In this document: piece after piece, positions 1-6,492 of the stretch
Layout of the letters: each line of letters starts with the position of its first letter
How positions within the stretch are numbered: the first letter of the stretch is position 1
Source of the DNA: Candidatus Sungbacteria bacterium RIFCSPLOWO2_01_FULL_47_10
GTDB lineage: Bacteria; Patescibacteriota; Minisyncoccia; Sungbacterales; GWA2-42-14
Assembly: GCA_001820675.1 (NCBI GenBank)
Contig: MHQO01000005.1
Span: 7,573 to 14,064, forward strand
Reading direction: 5' to 3'
Length of the DNA stretch: 6,492 nt
Made by a program: the position numbers and the translations under genes
Notes under the pieces: generated by a model
What the model saw: the letters and a program-made list of their open reading frames with translations, nothing else
What the model was told of the DNA's origin: nothing
Database searches by the model: none

Positions 1-317
1 ATATCAGTTAACACACCAAGAAATCCTGTTGCAAAAGCTACCGGATAGAAACCCAGCGCCGTGAGGATATTGTATGCGGTAACGAGAATAAATCCAACGT
101 ACGAAATATGATTTGCCGTAATACCCATTCGGTGCATGAGGGGAATAAAAAAAATACGCTGGATGATGGGGTCCCGTTTTTTGAACTCGCTCGCCGTAAG
201 AGGATCTTTGGCGCGGTCTCCAAGTTCTTTCAAGAGGGTATCAATTTTTCCAATTCCCGCGCGGTATTTTCGCCGCACGCGGAGAAGCCGGTCACGCCGT
301 TCTTCTTTACTTTTCAC
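1..317 (-). CDS. CDP-alcohol phosphatidyltransferase-like membrane protein, N-terminal part (cut by window edge)
   Basis: Reading the minus strand from a GTG at 317 gives 105 codons with no stop before the left edge. The first 50 or so residues are very basic and probably cytosolic (start MKSKEERRDR). Residues 57-72 (FFIPLMHRMGITANHI) and the hydrophobic helices at about 71-90 and 92-104 match the start of the CDP-alcohol phosphatidyltransferase fold, where an 'iTaNhiS' segment precedes the first membrane helix. The last residues, VLTD, fit the first Asp of the family signature D-x2-D-G-x2-A-R-x8-G-x3-D-x3-D. The rest of that signature lies outside the window. Family members transfer a phospho-alcohol from a CDP-linked donor in the membrane, for example in phosphatidylglycerophosphate or phosphatidylinositol-type lipid synthesis. 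The substrate cannot be judged from this half. An in-frame TGA lies 11 codons before the GTG, which is the only good start, with GAAAGG about 12 nt upstream as ribosome binding site. The gene appears to be singly transcribed. Confidence 0.75.
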   Translation of the reverse strand, partial: MKSKEERRDRLLRVRRKYRAGIGKIDTLLKELGDRAKDPLTASEFKKRDPIIQRIFFIPLMHRMGITANHISYVGFILVTAYNILTALGFYPVAFATGFLGVLTD

Positions 318-365
318 CGGGTCGTGATACCTTTCGTTTCAAATACTGTAAAAGAAACTACATGA

Positions 366-394
366 TATGTAACGGATTATTGCGTTTTTTGCAA
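366..394 (-). promoter_or_regulatory. Candidate promoter of the CDP-alcohol phosphatidyltransferase-like gene
   Basis: On the minus strand a TTGCAA (389-394) is followed after 17 nt by TACATA (366-371), about 50 nt before the GTG start at 317. The -10 box is not a perfect TATAAT but keeps its first two bases. It resembles the -10 boxes proposed for the three other minus-strand genes here. Identified by eye only. Confidence 0.4.
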
Positions 395-396
395 GC

Positions 397-428
397 AAAA
401 ATCTTCCGAAGGAAGTCCGACTTCGGAA
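397..428 (-). terminator. Hairpin with T-run on the minus strand, orphan or second terminator
   Basis: TTCCGAAG (404-411) and CTTCGGAA (421-428) form a perfect 8-bp stem with a 9-nt loop. Read on the minus strand, the stem is followed by GA and then five T residues (397-401), as in an intrinsic terminator. The plus strand has no T-run after the stem. The lipoprotein gene already has its own terminator at 540-561, so this one is either a back-up or ends an unannotated short transcript. Confidence 0.5.
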
Positions 429-539
429 ACAATGTCGCGCTGTGGCGAAGAGAGAGACATATTATCTTGCGTCCTTGCTTGTGGTTATAGAGTATTCAAC
501 GACTTGGTAGAGCGGTCATGTGCCGTGCCATGAAAATAC

Positions 540-561
540 AAAAAAAGGACGCAAAGCGCCC
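540..561 (-). terminator. Intrinsic terminator of the lipoprotein gene
   Basis: On the minus strand GGGCGC (556-561), loop TTT, GCGTCC (547-552) form a 6-bp stem with one G-U pair. Seven T residues follow directly (540-546 on the complementary strand). The stem begins 12 nt after the TAA stop of the lipoprotein gene (574-576). Confidence 0.75.
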
Positions 562-573
562 CCCGATGATTAT

Positions 574-852
574 TTATCGTGATTTTATAATTACCCAGTA
601 TCCACTCGTGGTCCCGTAAACACCTGTATTGTCCGAAGACAAACAAATTATTTCGAGTCCGGGATTGTGTTTCTGATAATACGCAAGACTTTTTCCGAAT
701 GTCGACTCTGCGGCATTGAAGTAAAGAACACCCGAACCGTAATCTACCGGCACAACGATGGGTCCGGCAGTGGAGGGGTCTGATGAGGACAAGTTTCCGC
801 ATGCGGAAAGTGTAACAATGAGAAAGAGTCCAATCGCAAGTAATCGCGCCAT
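574..852 (-). CDS. Small putative lipoprotein, unknown function
   Basis: This 92-aa protein starts MARLLAIGLFLIVTLSACGN, a typical lipoprotein signal: a short basic n-region, a hydrophobic core at residues 4-15 and the lipobox L-S-A-C. Cys18 would become the lipid-modified first residue of a mature protein of about 75 aa anchored to the outer face of the membrane. After Cys18 comes a Gly/Ser/Asp-rich linker (about 19-30), then a small, probably mixed alpha/beta domain with no cysteine-rich or repeat pattern and no enzyme motif I recognise. It ends GYWVIIKSR. The ATG at 850-852 is preceded by AGGAGAGGTGG, with AGGAG 7 nt away, a strong ribosome binding site. A longer minus ORF in another frame over the same DNA (485-802) lacks a signal and a ribosome binding site. 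The gene stands alone, divergent from groES, with its own promoter and terminator. I am confident it is a lipoprotein gene but not of any function. Confidence 0.75.
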   Translation of the reverse strand: MARLLAIGLFLIVTLSACGNLSSSDPSTAGPIVVPVDYGSGVLYFNAAESTFGKSLAYYQKHNPGLEIICLSSDNTGVYGTTSGYWVIIKSR

Positions 853-887
853 ACCACCTCTCCTTATTCGTTCATTGATGGTCAGTT

Positions 888-916
888 ATTAGTAACATGC
901 TATATTTTTTTGTCAA
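888..916 (-). promoter_or_regulatory. Promoter of the lipoprotein gene
   Basis: On the minus strand TTGACA (911-916) is a perfect -35 box. At 17 nt it is followed by ACTAAT (888-893), or at 16 nt by TACTAA. The start codon is 36 nt beyond the -10. The -35 lies 3 bp from the groES -35 on the other strand. Confidence 0.55.
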
Positions 917-919
917 TAC

Positions 920-949
920 TTGACTGTTGATAACAAAATCGCGTATATT
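920..949 (+). promoter_or_regulatory. groESL promoter, sigma70-like
   Basis: TTGACT (920-925) and TATATT (944-949) are separated by 18 nt and fit a housekeeping sigma factor promoter. Transcription should start at about 955-957, exactly where the CIRCE operator begins. That is the usual geometry for HrcA repression of groESL. Confidence 0.7.
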
Positions 950-954
950 TGAAT

Positions 955-981
955 TTAGCACTCTGAAGATCAGACTGCTAA
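955..981 (+). promoter_or_regulatory. CIRCE operator (HrcA-binding inverted repeat)
   Basis: TTAGCACTC (955-963), a 9-nt spacer (964-972) and GACTGCTAA (973-981) match the CIRCE consensus TTAGCACTC-N9-GAGTGCTAA in both arms and spacer, with one mismatch: C for G at position 975 in the right arm. CIRCE is the operator bound by the heat-shock repressor HrcA, whose activity depends on GroEL, so the chaperonin feeds back on its own operon. Position at the predicted transcription start and upstream of groES supports the call. hrcA itself is not in the window. Confidence 0.92.
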
Positions 982-1078
982 TTAACAATAATCCCTAATC
1001 AGTCTCTAATTTATTCGCGAACGATCTCTAATCGTTGGCGATTATTAGCGATAAAATTTGCGATTGATTAGTGAAAAT
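982..1078 (+). promoter_or_regulatory. Long structured 5' leader of groES
   Basis: Between CIRCE and the groES ATG lies an AT-rich leader. AACGAT (1020-1025) and ATCGTT (1031-1036) form a hairpin with a 5-nt loop. Beyond a G-G mismatch it extends by CGC (1016-1018) and GCG (1038-1040). CTAATCA (995-1001) can pair with TGATTAG (1065-1071), which ends 7 nt before the ATG and would enclose the hairpin. TCTCTAAT occurs twice (1003-1010 and 1025-1032, 22 bp apart). No Shine-Dalgarno sequence is evident. Any regulatory role is inference. Confidence 0.4.
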
Positions 1079-1381
1079 ATGTCAAAAATGAATATAAAAC
1101 CCCTTGGCGACCGGGTTTTGATTGAACCCCTCGACCAGGAAAAAGAAAAGACAAAGTCGGGGATTTATCTACCCCAAACCGCTTCGAAAGAACGGCCGGA
1201 AAAAGGCAAAGTCGTTGCCGTCGGCCCGGGAAAGCTAATGGACAACGGGAAAAAAAGCCCAATGAGCGTGAGGGTCGGCGATGAGGTGCTTTTCACCAAA
1301 TACGGCCCGAATGAAATCAAGGTCGACGAGAAAGAGTATTTGATTGCAAAAGAGGAAGATATATTGGCAATTTTGGAATAA
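1079..1381 (+). CDS. groES: Co-chaperonin GroES (Hsp10)
   Basis: The 100-aa product is a full-length GroES (family about 95-100 aa). It forms the heptameric lid that caps GroEL and closes the folding chamber in the cytosol. The signature MNIKPLGDRVLIEP covers residues 4-17. The mobile loop holds the hydrophobic tripeptide I-Y-L followed by P (in SGIYLPQTA), equivalent to the IVL that docks on GroEL. The segment GKVVAVGPGKLMDNGKK corresponds to the roof-loop strand. VGDEVLFTKYGPNEIKVDEKEYLIAKEEDILAIL is the typical C-terminal beta-barrel half. Start choice is uncertain: ATG 1079 is used, ATG 1088 gives the 97 aa typical of E. coli, and an in-frame TTG at 1058 is less likely. None has a clear Shine-Dalgarno sequence. 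It is first in the groES-groEL operon and is probably repressed by HrcA through the CIRCE just upstream. No terminator is seen before groEL. Confidence 0.97.
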   Translation: MSKMNIKPLGDRVLIEPLDQEKEKTKSGIYLPQTASKERPEKGKVVAVGPGKLMDNGKKSPMSVRVGDEVLFTKYGPNEIKVDEKEYLIAKEEDILAILE

Positions 1382-3223
<1,842 letters not shown>

Positions 3224-3360
3224 CGGTTCGCCTGTCATTTCTTCACCAAGGGGGCGACCTTACAACCCCCCAATTAAGCCGTTCTCGGCAATTTGACTCC
3301 CCTTTGAGTTCAGAAAATCATGACAGGCAACCCATTAGGGGAGTGGGAGGAGAAAATACG
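3224..3360 (+). promoter_or_regulatory. groEL 3' untranslated region with interleaved inverted repeats
   Basis: No gene is seen here. GCCTGTCAT (3230-3238) is perfectly complementary to ATGACAGGC (3320-3328). Inside it AAGGGG (3248-3253) can pair with CCCCTT (3299-3304), and GCCG (3278-3281) with CGGC (3286-3289), giving one elongated hairpin of about 99 nt. ACTCCCCT (3296-3303) is also perfectly complementary to AGGGGAGT (3337-3344). That pairing crosses the outer stem and competes with the AAGGGG pairing, so either a pseudoknot or two alternative folds is possible. Function unknown. Confidence 0.45.
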
Positions 3361-3363
3361 GAA

Positions 3364-3396
3364 TAAAAAAATTGCCGGTTAGCTCCGGCAGTTTTT
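3364..3396. terminator. Bidirectional intrinsic terminator between groEL and the SDR gene
   Basis: TGCCGG (3373-3378), loop TTAGCT and CCGGCA (3385-3390) form a perfect G+C-rich stem. On the plus strand G and five T residues follow (3391-3396), ending the groESL transcript. On the minus strand a run of seven T residues follows (complement of 3364-3370), ending the SDR transcript, whose stop codon is 16 bp away. The two genes converge here, so one hairpin can serve both. Confidence 0.88.
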
Positions 3397-3406
3397 CGAA
3401 CATGGT

Positions 3407-4171
3407 CTATAAAAGTGCGTTTTTTATCGAGAGGCCGCCGTCAACGCGGATTTCGGCGCCGTTGATATAGGATGCATTGTCTGATGCGAGAAATGCCGCG
3501 ACCGAGGCGATCTCTTCCGGCGAGCCGTGGCGCGAAAGCGGGATTCCGTTCTTTGCCGCTTTTGCCAAAGCGGGTGTCATGTGCTTGTTGATATTTGTCG
3601 GGTAGATAAAGCCCGGCGCGATTGCGTTTGTCCGAATTCCATATGGACCGAGCTCAAGAGCCAAGACCCGCATCAGTCCGATAAGTGCGTGCTTTGACGC
3701 GTCATAGGCCGCTCCTCCCGGAAACGCCTGGGCTGTGTGCACGGACGTAATAAAGATAATTGATCCATGATTCTTTTGTTTTTTCATCTGGTTTGCAACA
3801 GTCGCGGTTACATTTTTTGAACCATGAAGGTTGACATCAATAACTCTTTTCCAGTTGGACCTGGTTGCGTCCGTGAAAGAACACGGAAGATCTATGCCCG
3901 CATTATTTATCAAAACGTCAACATTTTGCAGCTTTTTACGGTGGAGATTCCCGATTACATCATATTCATCTGAAATATCCACATGATAACCGTAGAGCCG
4001 TTTCGTTCGCATTTCCAATAAAAGAGCAATGGACCCTTCCCTGTCGGCATCAAAAAAAGAAACTGTCGCTCCCTGGGAAAGAAACTCCTTTACAATTGCC
4101 CGGCCAATGCCGTGTGCTCCGCCGGTGATTAATGCGTGTTTCCCTTGCAGGAGGCCGCTTTTTCTGCTCAT
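3407..4171 (-). CDS. Short-chain dehydrogenase/reductase (classical SDR)
   Basis: The 254-aa protein has the length and all landmarks of a classical SDR, a Rossmann-fold NAD(P)-dependent oxidoreductase of the cytosol. The cofactor-binding TGGAHGIG (TGxxxGIG) is at 16-23, VDI with Asp65 contacts the adenine ring, NNAG is at 89-92, and the catalytic tetrad is Asn114, Ser143, Tyr156 and Lys160 (YDASK). The end of strand beta2 carries Asp41 (SFFDAD) with no basic residue at the usual NADP position, suggesting NAD(H). The C-terminal half has the usual LALELGPYGIRTNAIAPGF, RHGSPEEIASVAAFLASD and INGAEIRVDGG segments. Closest in style are glucose 1-dehydrogenase or 3-oxoacyl-ACP reductase-like SDRs, but the substrate cannot be read from sequence and no pathway partners are adjacent. 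ATG 4169-4171 has AAAGGA 9 nt upstream. The stop is TAG. It is transcribed alone, convergent with groEL. Confidence 0.95.
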   Translation of the reverse strand: MSRKSGLLQGKHALITGGAHGIGRAIVKEFLSQGATVSFFDADREGSIALLLEMRTKRLYGYHVDISDEYDVIGNLHRKKLQNVDVLINNAGIDLPCSFTDATRSNWKRVIDVNLHGSKNVTATVANQMKKQKNHGSIIFITSVHTAQAFPGGAAYDASKHALIGLMRVLALELGPYGIRTNAIAPGFIYPTNINKHMTPALAKAAKNGIPLSRHGSPEEIASVAAFLASDNASYINGAEIRVDGGLSIKNALL

Positions 4172-4206
4172 CTCGTTATGTCCTTTTGTTGAAGAACGTT
4201 GATTAA

Positions 4207-4235
4207 AACGTAACGCTGTTTTTTAGATTTGTCAA
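4207..4235 (-). promoter_or_regulatory. Promoter of the SDR gene
   Basis: On the minus strand a perfect TTGACA (4230-4235) is followed after 17 nt by TACGTT (4207-4212), which keeps the three best conserved -10 bases (T1, A2, T6). The start codon lies 35 nt beyond. The gap of 123 bp to the neighbouring small gene, which has its own terminator, supports an independent promoter. Confidence 0.6.
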
Positions 4236-4273
4236 TTTTTTTTGAGAACTTTTTTGAGAGAATCCGGACCAAG

Positions 4274-4296
4274 AAAAAAGACGCAGAATGCGTCTT
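4274..4296 (-). terminator. Intrinsic terminator overlapping the stop codon of the small membrane protein gene
   Basis: AAGACGCA (4278-4285), loop GAA and TGCGTCTT (4289-4296) form a perfect 8-bp stem. On the minus strand it runs into six T residues (complement of 4274-4279), two of which are in the stem. The TAA stop codon (4295-4297) shares two bases with the stem, so the reading frame ends inside the terminator. Confidence 0.85.
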
Positions 4297-4504
4297 ACGC
4301 GCGACCCCAAATCATTATGACGACAACGGCAACCCAGACAACAAGTAAGACAATCTGGATTGCGCCAAGGACAAGGAACCATACGACAAGGCCAAAGAAG
4401 ACCAGTTTAAAACTCTCAGGCGATAAAAAATTATACGCAATGACCCAAATCCACGTTGGTATAAGAGCTATGCCAAGAAAGATGATAGAAAGCAGTGCTT
4501 TCAT
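4295..4504 (-). CDS. Small two-helix membrane protein, unknown function
   Basis: This 69-aa protein is almost entirely hydrophobic. Residues 3-25 (LLSIIFLGIALIPTWIWVIAYNF) form one likely membrane helix. A short polar turn follows (about 26-32, LSPESFK), then an unusually long apolar stretch at 33-67 (LVFFGLVVWFLV to VVIMIWG), enough for one long or two tightly packed helices. The tail is only RA. No cysteine, histidine pair or catalytic motif is visible, and I do not recognise the family. The ATG (4502-4504) has AGAGGA 5 nt upstream. A perfect -35 lies upstream and a clear terminator overlaps the stop, so this is a well-bounded single gene and not a chance ORF. It is divergent from the DUF2207 membrane protein gene, but a functional link is not shown. 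The plus-strand ORF over the same DNA (4242-4586) is a shadow. Confidence 0.72.
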   Translation of the reverse strand: MKALLSIIFLGIALIPTWIWVIAYNFLSPESFKLVFFGLVVWFLVLGAIQIVLLVVWVAVVVIMIWGRA

Positions 4505-4539
4505 TGCATCCTCTGTCTGCCAAAGACCAACGTATTCTA

Positions 4540-4568
4540 TGTGTATTCTGTGGTGTGAATTTTGTCAA
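4540..4568 (-). promoter_or_regulatory. Promoter of the small membrane protein gene
   Basis: On the minus strand TTGACA (4563-4568) is a perfect -35 box. After 17 nt comes TACACA (4540-4545), a weak -10. A better-looking TAGAAT (4534-4539) is too far away at 23 nt. The ATG is 35 nt beyond the proposed -10. Confidence 0.5.
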
Positions 4569-4601
4569 GGACTGTTATCTTTTTAAGATGAGGGGGAAGT
4601 G

Positions 4602-4607
4602 TATAAT
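4602..4607 (+). promoter_or_regulatory. Perfect TATAAT just before the DUF2207 gene
   Basis: TATAAT occurs at 4602-4607, 4 nt before the ATG at 4612. As a -10 box it would place the transcription start at about 4613-4615, on or next to the start codons ATG 4612 and ATG 4615, giving a leaderless mRNA. No good -35 is visible 16-18 nt upstream (T-rich sequence only), so it may be a chance match. Confidence 0.35.
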
Positions 4608-4611
4608 AGAG

Positions 4612-6492
4612 ATGATGGGAACAAAACAAAAAATTTTAAATCTGTCGGCCTTTTTGTGCCTGATTTTTGTTTTTGTTTTTTTCTTTCAAAATGTACTCGC
4701 ACAAACAAAACAATACCGATACGATCTGATCTCAATGATCATTCGCGTGAATGAGAACTCGACATTCGACGTCGAAGAGCGCCAAGTGTTCAACTACAGA
4801 GGAAGTTTTCATCAGGGATGGAGAAGTATTCCGTATCGAAGTATCAGCACTGTGAGCGATATCGGCATGTGGGATGGCGCGTCCGGCAGTCCGCTTGAAT
4901 ACAGCCGAAAACGGCTCGAAAAACTCAATCCTTCGAGTTGGGGAAAATATACATATTATTCAAGCGGCGGGGCAATGAATATCGAATGGTATTATGACTT
5001 GGCCGACACGAAACACGAATGGATGTTGAAATATACGATTCACGGCGGAATCGAGTTCGGCGGGGAACAGGACCGGCTATATTGGAACATCTTCACCGAC
5101 TACGATGTTCCGGTATCGGTGGCGGAGGCGGCCGTGATATTGCCTGAACAATTTGATATGAACGACGTGGGACTCTATTCATACAGGAATCTTGAAGTGC
5201 CCATCTTGCAGTCATATTCCGAGGCATCACAAACCGCATCATTCCGTTCCGAAAATTTTCAGGCAGGTGAAGATTTTACCGTTGATGTATCGTGGCCGAA
5301 AGGATCCGTGAGCCAATCGTCATTTTGGCTGGGCTTTGTAAAAATGAATTACGGATACCTCCTGTCCGTTCTGATTGTCGTGTGCGCGTTTCTCTACGGA
5401 CTCGGTTTCTGGCTCGTCAAAGAAAAATTCGCAAAAGGCCGCGGAACGATCATTCCGCAATACGAGCCGCCGCAGAACCTGCGCCCGGCAATGGCAGAAG
5501 TCATTTGCAAGGAGCGCCTGACCGAAAAAGGTCTTGCGGCAACAGTTGTGGATCTGGCGGTGAGGGGGTATCTGACGATTGAAAAAGACGGAGCGCTGTT
5601 AAGGGACTTCTTAAGGGCCCTCACCTTGCTCGTGATTTTTGTATTTATTTTTTTGCTTTCGGTCATAGGAGGTGCTCTTGTTCTTGCAAAGAGCGACGGA
5701 TATATCTTTGGCTCATTTTTTGTTTTCTTTCCCTCGGCCGTTCTTATTTTTACGGTATTATTGATAAATGTCCGGAGGCGGTTGACCGCATGGGCCGGTA
5801 TTAAAGAATTTTTCTTTCCGCCCAATTATATTATCAGGCCGGCTAAACCCAGCGCGGATTATACGGCGCTGGAGGATTATGAAGCGGAATTTCTGCGGAT
5901 TCTTTTTTTGCGTAAATACAGAATTTTTTCCGGCAAAGAACCGGAAACGGACCTTTTCTCAACAAAGGAGCTGAAAAGGGACAGTGAAACCGCACAGCAA
6001 CTGTATTTAAAAATTCTGGAAATGAAGAAAAACCTTTACGCGGAAACAGAACACGATACAGGAGCATACGAAATCGGTTTGACACGTGAAAGGATAAAAG
6101 GAAGAATTTTGATTGCGCTCTGGATATTTTTATCTTTGTTCATATCCTTTGGCATGACTATTCTTGAATACTTCGGGCCGGAAATGTTTCAAGTTATTGT
6201 TGTCTTGGTGTCTCTTGCCGTTAGTTCTCTGGGGCTTTGGTCATATATTGGATATGAAGCGCGCCTGTCGCGCGAAGGAAACATTTTAAAAGAAGACTGG
6301 CTCGGATTTAAACTGTACCTCGAGACCGCGGAAAAATACCGCATGCAAAATTTGACTCCGGAAACGTTCGAGCAATATCTGCCCTATGCCATGATCTTCG
6401 GCGTTGAGAAAAAATGGGCCCGCGCATTTGAGTCGCTTCACATGACTGCCCCGTCTTGGTATGTGGGAGGGGGTTATGTGGGCGGAGGGCTA
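4612..6492 (+). CDS. DUF2207-family membrane protein (3' end beyond window)
   Basis: The frame is open from ATG 4612 through 627 codons to the right edge. A signal peptide (hydrophobic core 8-25, VLA before the predicted cut after Ala30) leads to an extracytoplasmic, beta-rich domain at about 31-243 that matches the DUF2207 N-terminal domain (YDLISMIIRVNENSTFDVEE, then the WRSIPYR region). A membrane helix follows at 247-269. A cytosolic segment has the family hallmark IIPQYEPPQNLRPA and then TEKGLAATVVDLAVRGYLTIEKDG (about 277-327). Helix pairs lie at 334-358 with 364-387, and at 499-518 with 526-546. The C-terminal part has YLPYAMIFGVEKKWARAF (589-606), APSWY (613-617) and the start of a Gly-rich tail, as usual in DUF2207. 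The biochemical role of the family is unknown. Start choice is uncertain: ATG 4612 or 4615 gives the best signal peptide, ATG 4588 is also in frame, and no Shine-Dalgarno sequence is well placed. Confidence 0.88.
   Translation, partial: MMGTKQKILNLSAFLCLIFVFVFFFQNVLAQTKQYRYDLISMIIRVNENSTFDVEERQVFNYRGSFHQGWRSIPYRSISTVSDIGMWDGASGSPLEYSRKRLEKLNPSSWGKYTYYSSGGAMNIEWYYDLADTKHEWMLKYTIHGGIEFGGEQDRLYWNIFTDYDVPVSVAEAAVILPEQFDMNDVGLYSYRNLEVPILQSYSEASQTASFRSENFQAGEDFTVDVSWPKGSVSQSSFWLGFVKMNYGYLLSVLIVVCAFLYGLGFWLVKEKFAKGRGTIIPQYEPPQNLRPAMAEVICKERLTEKGLAATVVDLAVRGYLTIEKDGALLRDFLRALTLLVIFVFIFLLSVIGGALVLAKSDGYIFGSFFVFFPSAVLIFTVLLINVRRRLTAWAGIKEFFFPPNYIIRPAKPSADYTALEDYEAEFLRILFLRKYRIFSGKEPETDLFSTKELKRDSETAQQLYLKILEMKKNLYAETEHDTGAYEIGLTRERIKGRILIALWIFLSLFISFGMTILEYFGPEMFQVIVVLVSLAVSSLGLWSYIGYEARLSREGNILKEDWLGFKLYLETAEKYRMQNLTPETFEQYLPYAMIFGVEKKWARAFESLHMTAPSWYVGGGYVGGGL

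Noticed and set aside
108..365. Plus-strand ORFs at 108-365 and 136-327 and the minus ORF 38-223.
   Set aside because: All are shadows of the CDP-alcohol phosphatidyltransferase reading frame, which has a family-like sequence and a ribosome binding site.
505..530. TTGGTAGAGC followed by GGTCATGTGCCGTGCC looks like part of a tRNA D-arm and anticodon arm.
   Set aside because: There is no complementary 5' D-stem half, no T-arm with a GGTTCGA-type loop and no acceptor stem on either strand. Probably a chance match.
485..802. 105-codon minus-strand ORF overlapping the lipoprotein gene in another frame.
   Set aside because: It lacks a ribosome binding site, is rich in Arg/Cys/His as expected of a shadow frame, and runs through the terminator at 540-561.
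3224..3345. Inverted repeats after groEL considered as ends of an insertion sequence.
   Set aside because: There is no transposase frame between them, the interval is only about 100 bp and no flanking target duplication is visible. It is kept as an RNA-structure observation.
4242..4586. 114-codon plus-strand ORF.
   Set aside because: It is antisense to the small membrane protein, Thr/Lys/Arg-rich, crosses that gene's terminator and promoter, and has no ribosome binding site.
5394..5825. ORFs 5394-5825 and 5843-6085 (minus) and 5292-5582 (plus).
   Set aside because: They lie wholly inside the continuous DUF2207 frame and show no start signals or family features.

Overview
The window reads as ordinary chromosomal DNA of a bacterium. 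I see no phage, IS element, CRISPR array, rRNA or intact tRNA. The groES-groEL order, a CIRCE-type heat-shock operator, the AT-rich palindromic spacer, many small isolated genes and a DUF2207 membrane protein fit an uncultured bacterium, perhaps of the Candidate Phyla Radiation (Patescibacteria). That placement is an impression from protein style, not a phylogenetic result. Reading frames obey the standard code, with TAA or TAG stops.

Layout from left to right. Bases 1-317 (minus) hold the N-terminal 105 codons of a CDP-alcohol phosphatidyltransferase-like membrane enzyme, cut off by the left edge. Bases 318-573 hold its promoter, a hairpin with a T-run and a second clear intrinsic terminator. 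Bases 574-852 (minus) encode a 92-aa lipoprotein of unknown function. Bases 853-1078 are a divergent control region, with back-to-back -35 boxes, a CIRCE operator over the predicted groES start site and a structured leader of about 120 nt. groES (1079-1381) and groEL (1538-3223) follow, separated by a 156-bp AT-rich imperfect palindrome. Bases 3224-3406 hold a structured groEL 3' UTR and a bidirectional terminator. Bases 3407-4171 (minus) encode a classical SDR oxidoreductase. Bases 4295-4504 (minus) encode a 69-aa very hydrophobic protein whose stop codon lies inside its terminator. From 4612 to the right edge (plus) runs the first 627 codons of a DUF2207 membrane protein, open at its 3' end.

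Functionally the core is the GroES/GroEL chaperonin operon, probably repressed by HrcA through CIRCE. The other genes look like single transcription units, each with its own promoter and terminator, and nothing visible ties them to the chaperonin. Each of the four minus-strand genes has a recognisable Shine-Dalgarno sequence. groES, groEL and the DUF2207 gene do not. I found no convincing new multi-gene system. The most unusual material is non-coding: the groES leader, the groES-groEL palindromic spacer and the interleaved inverted repeats after groEL.
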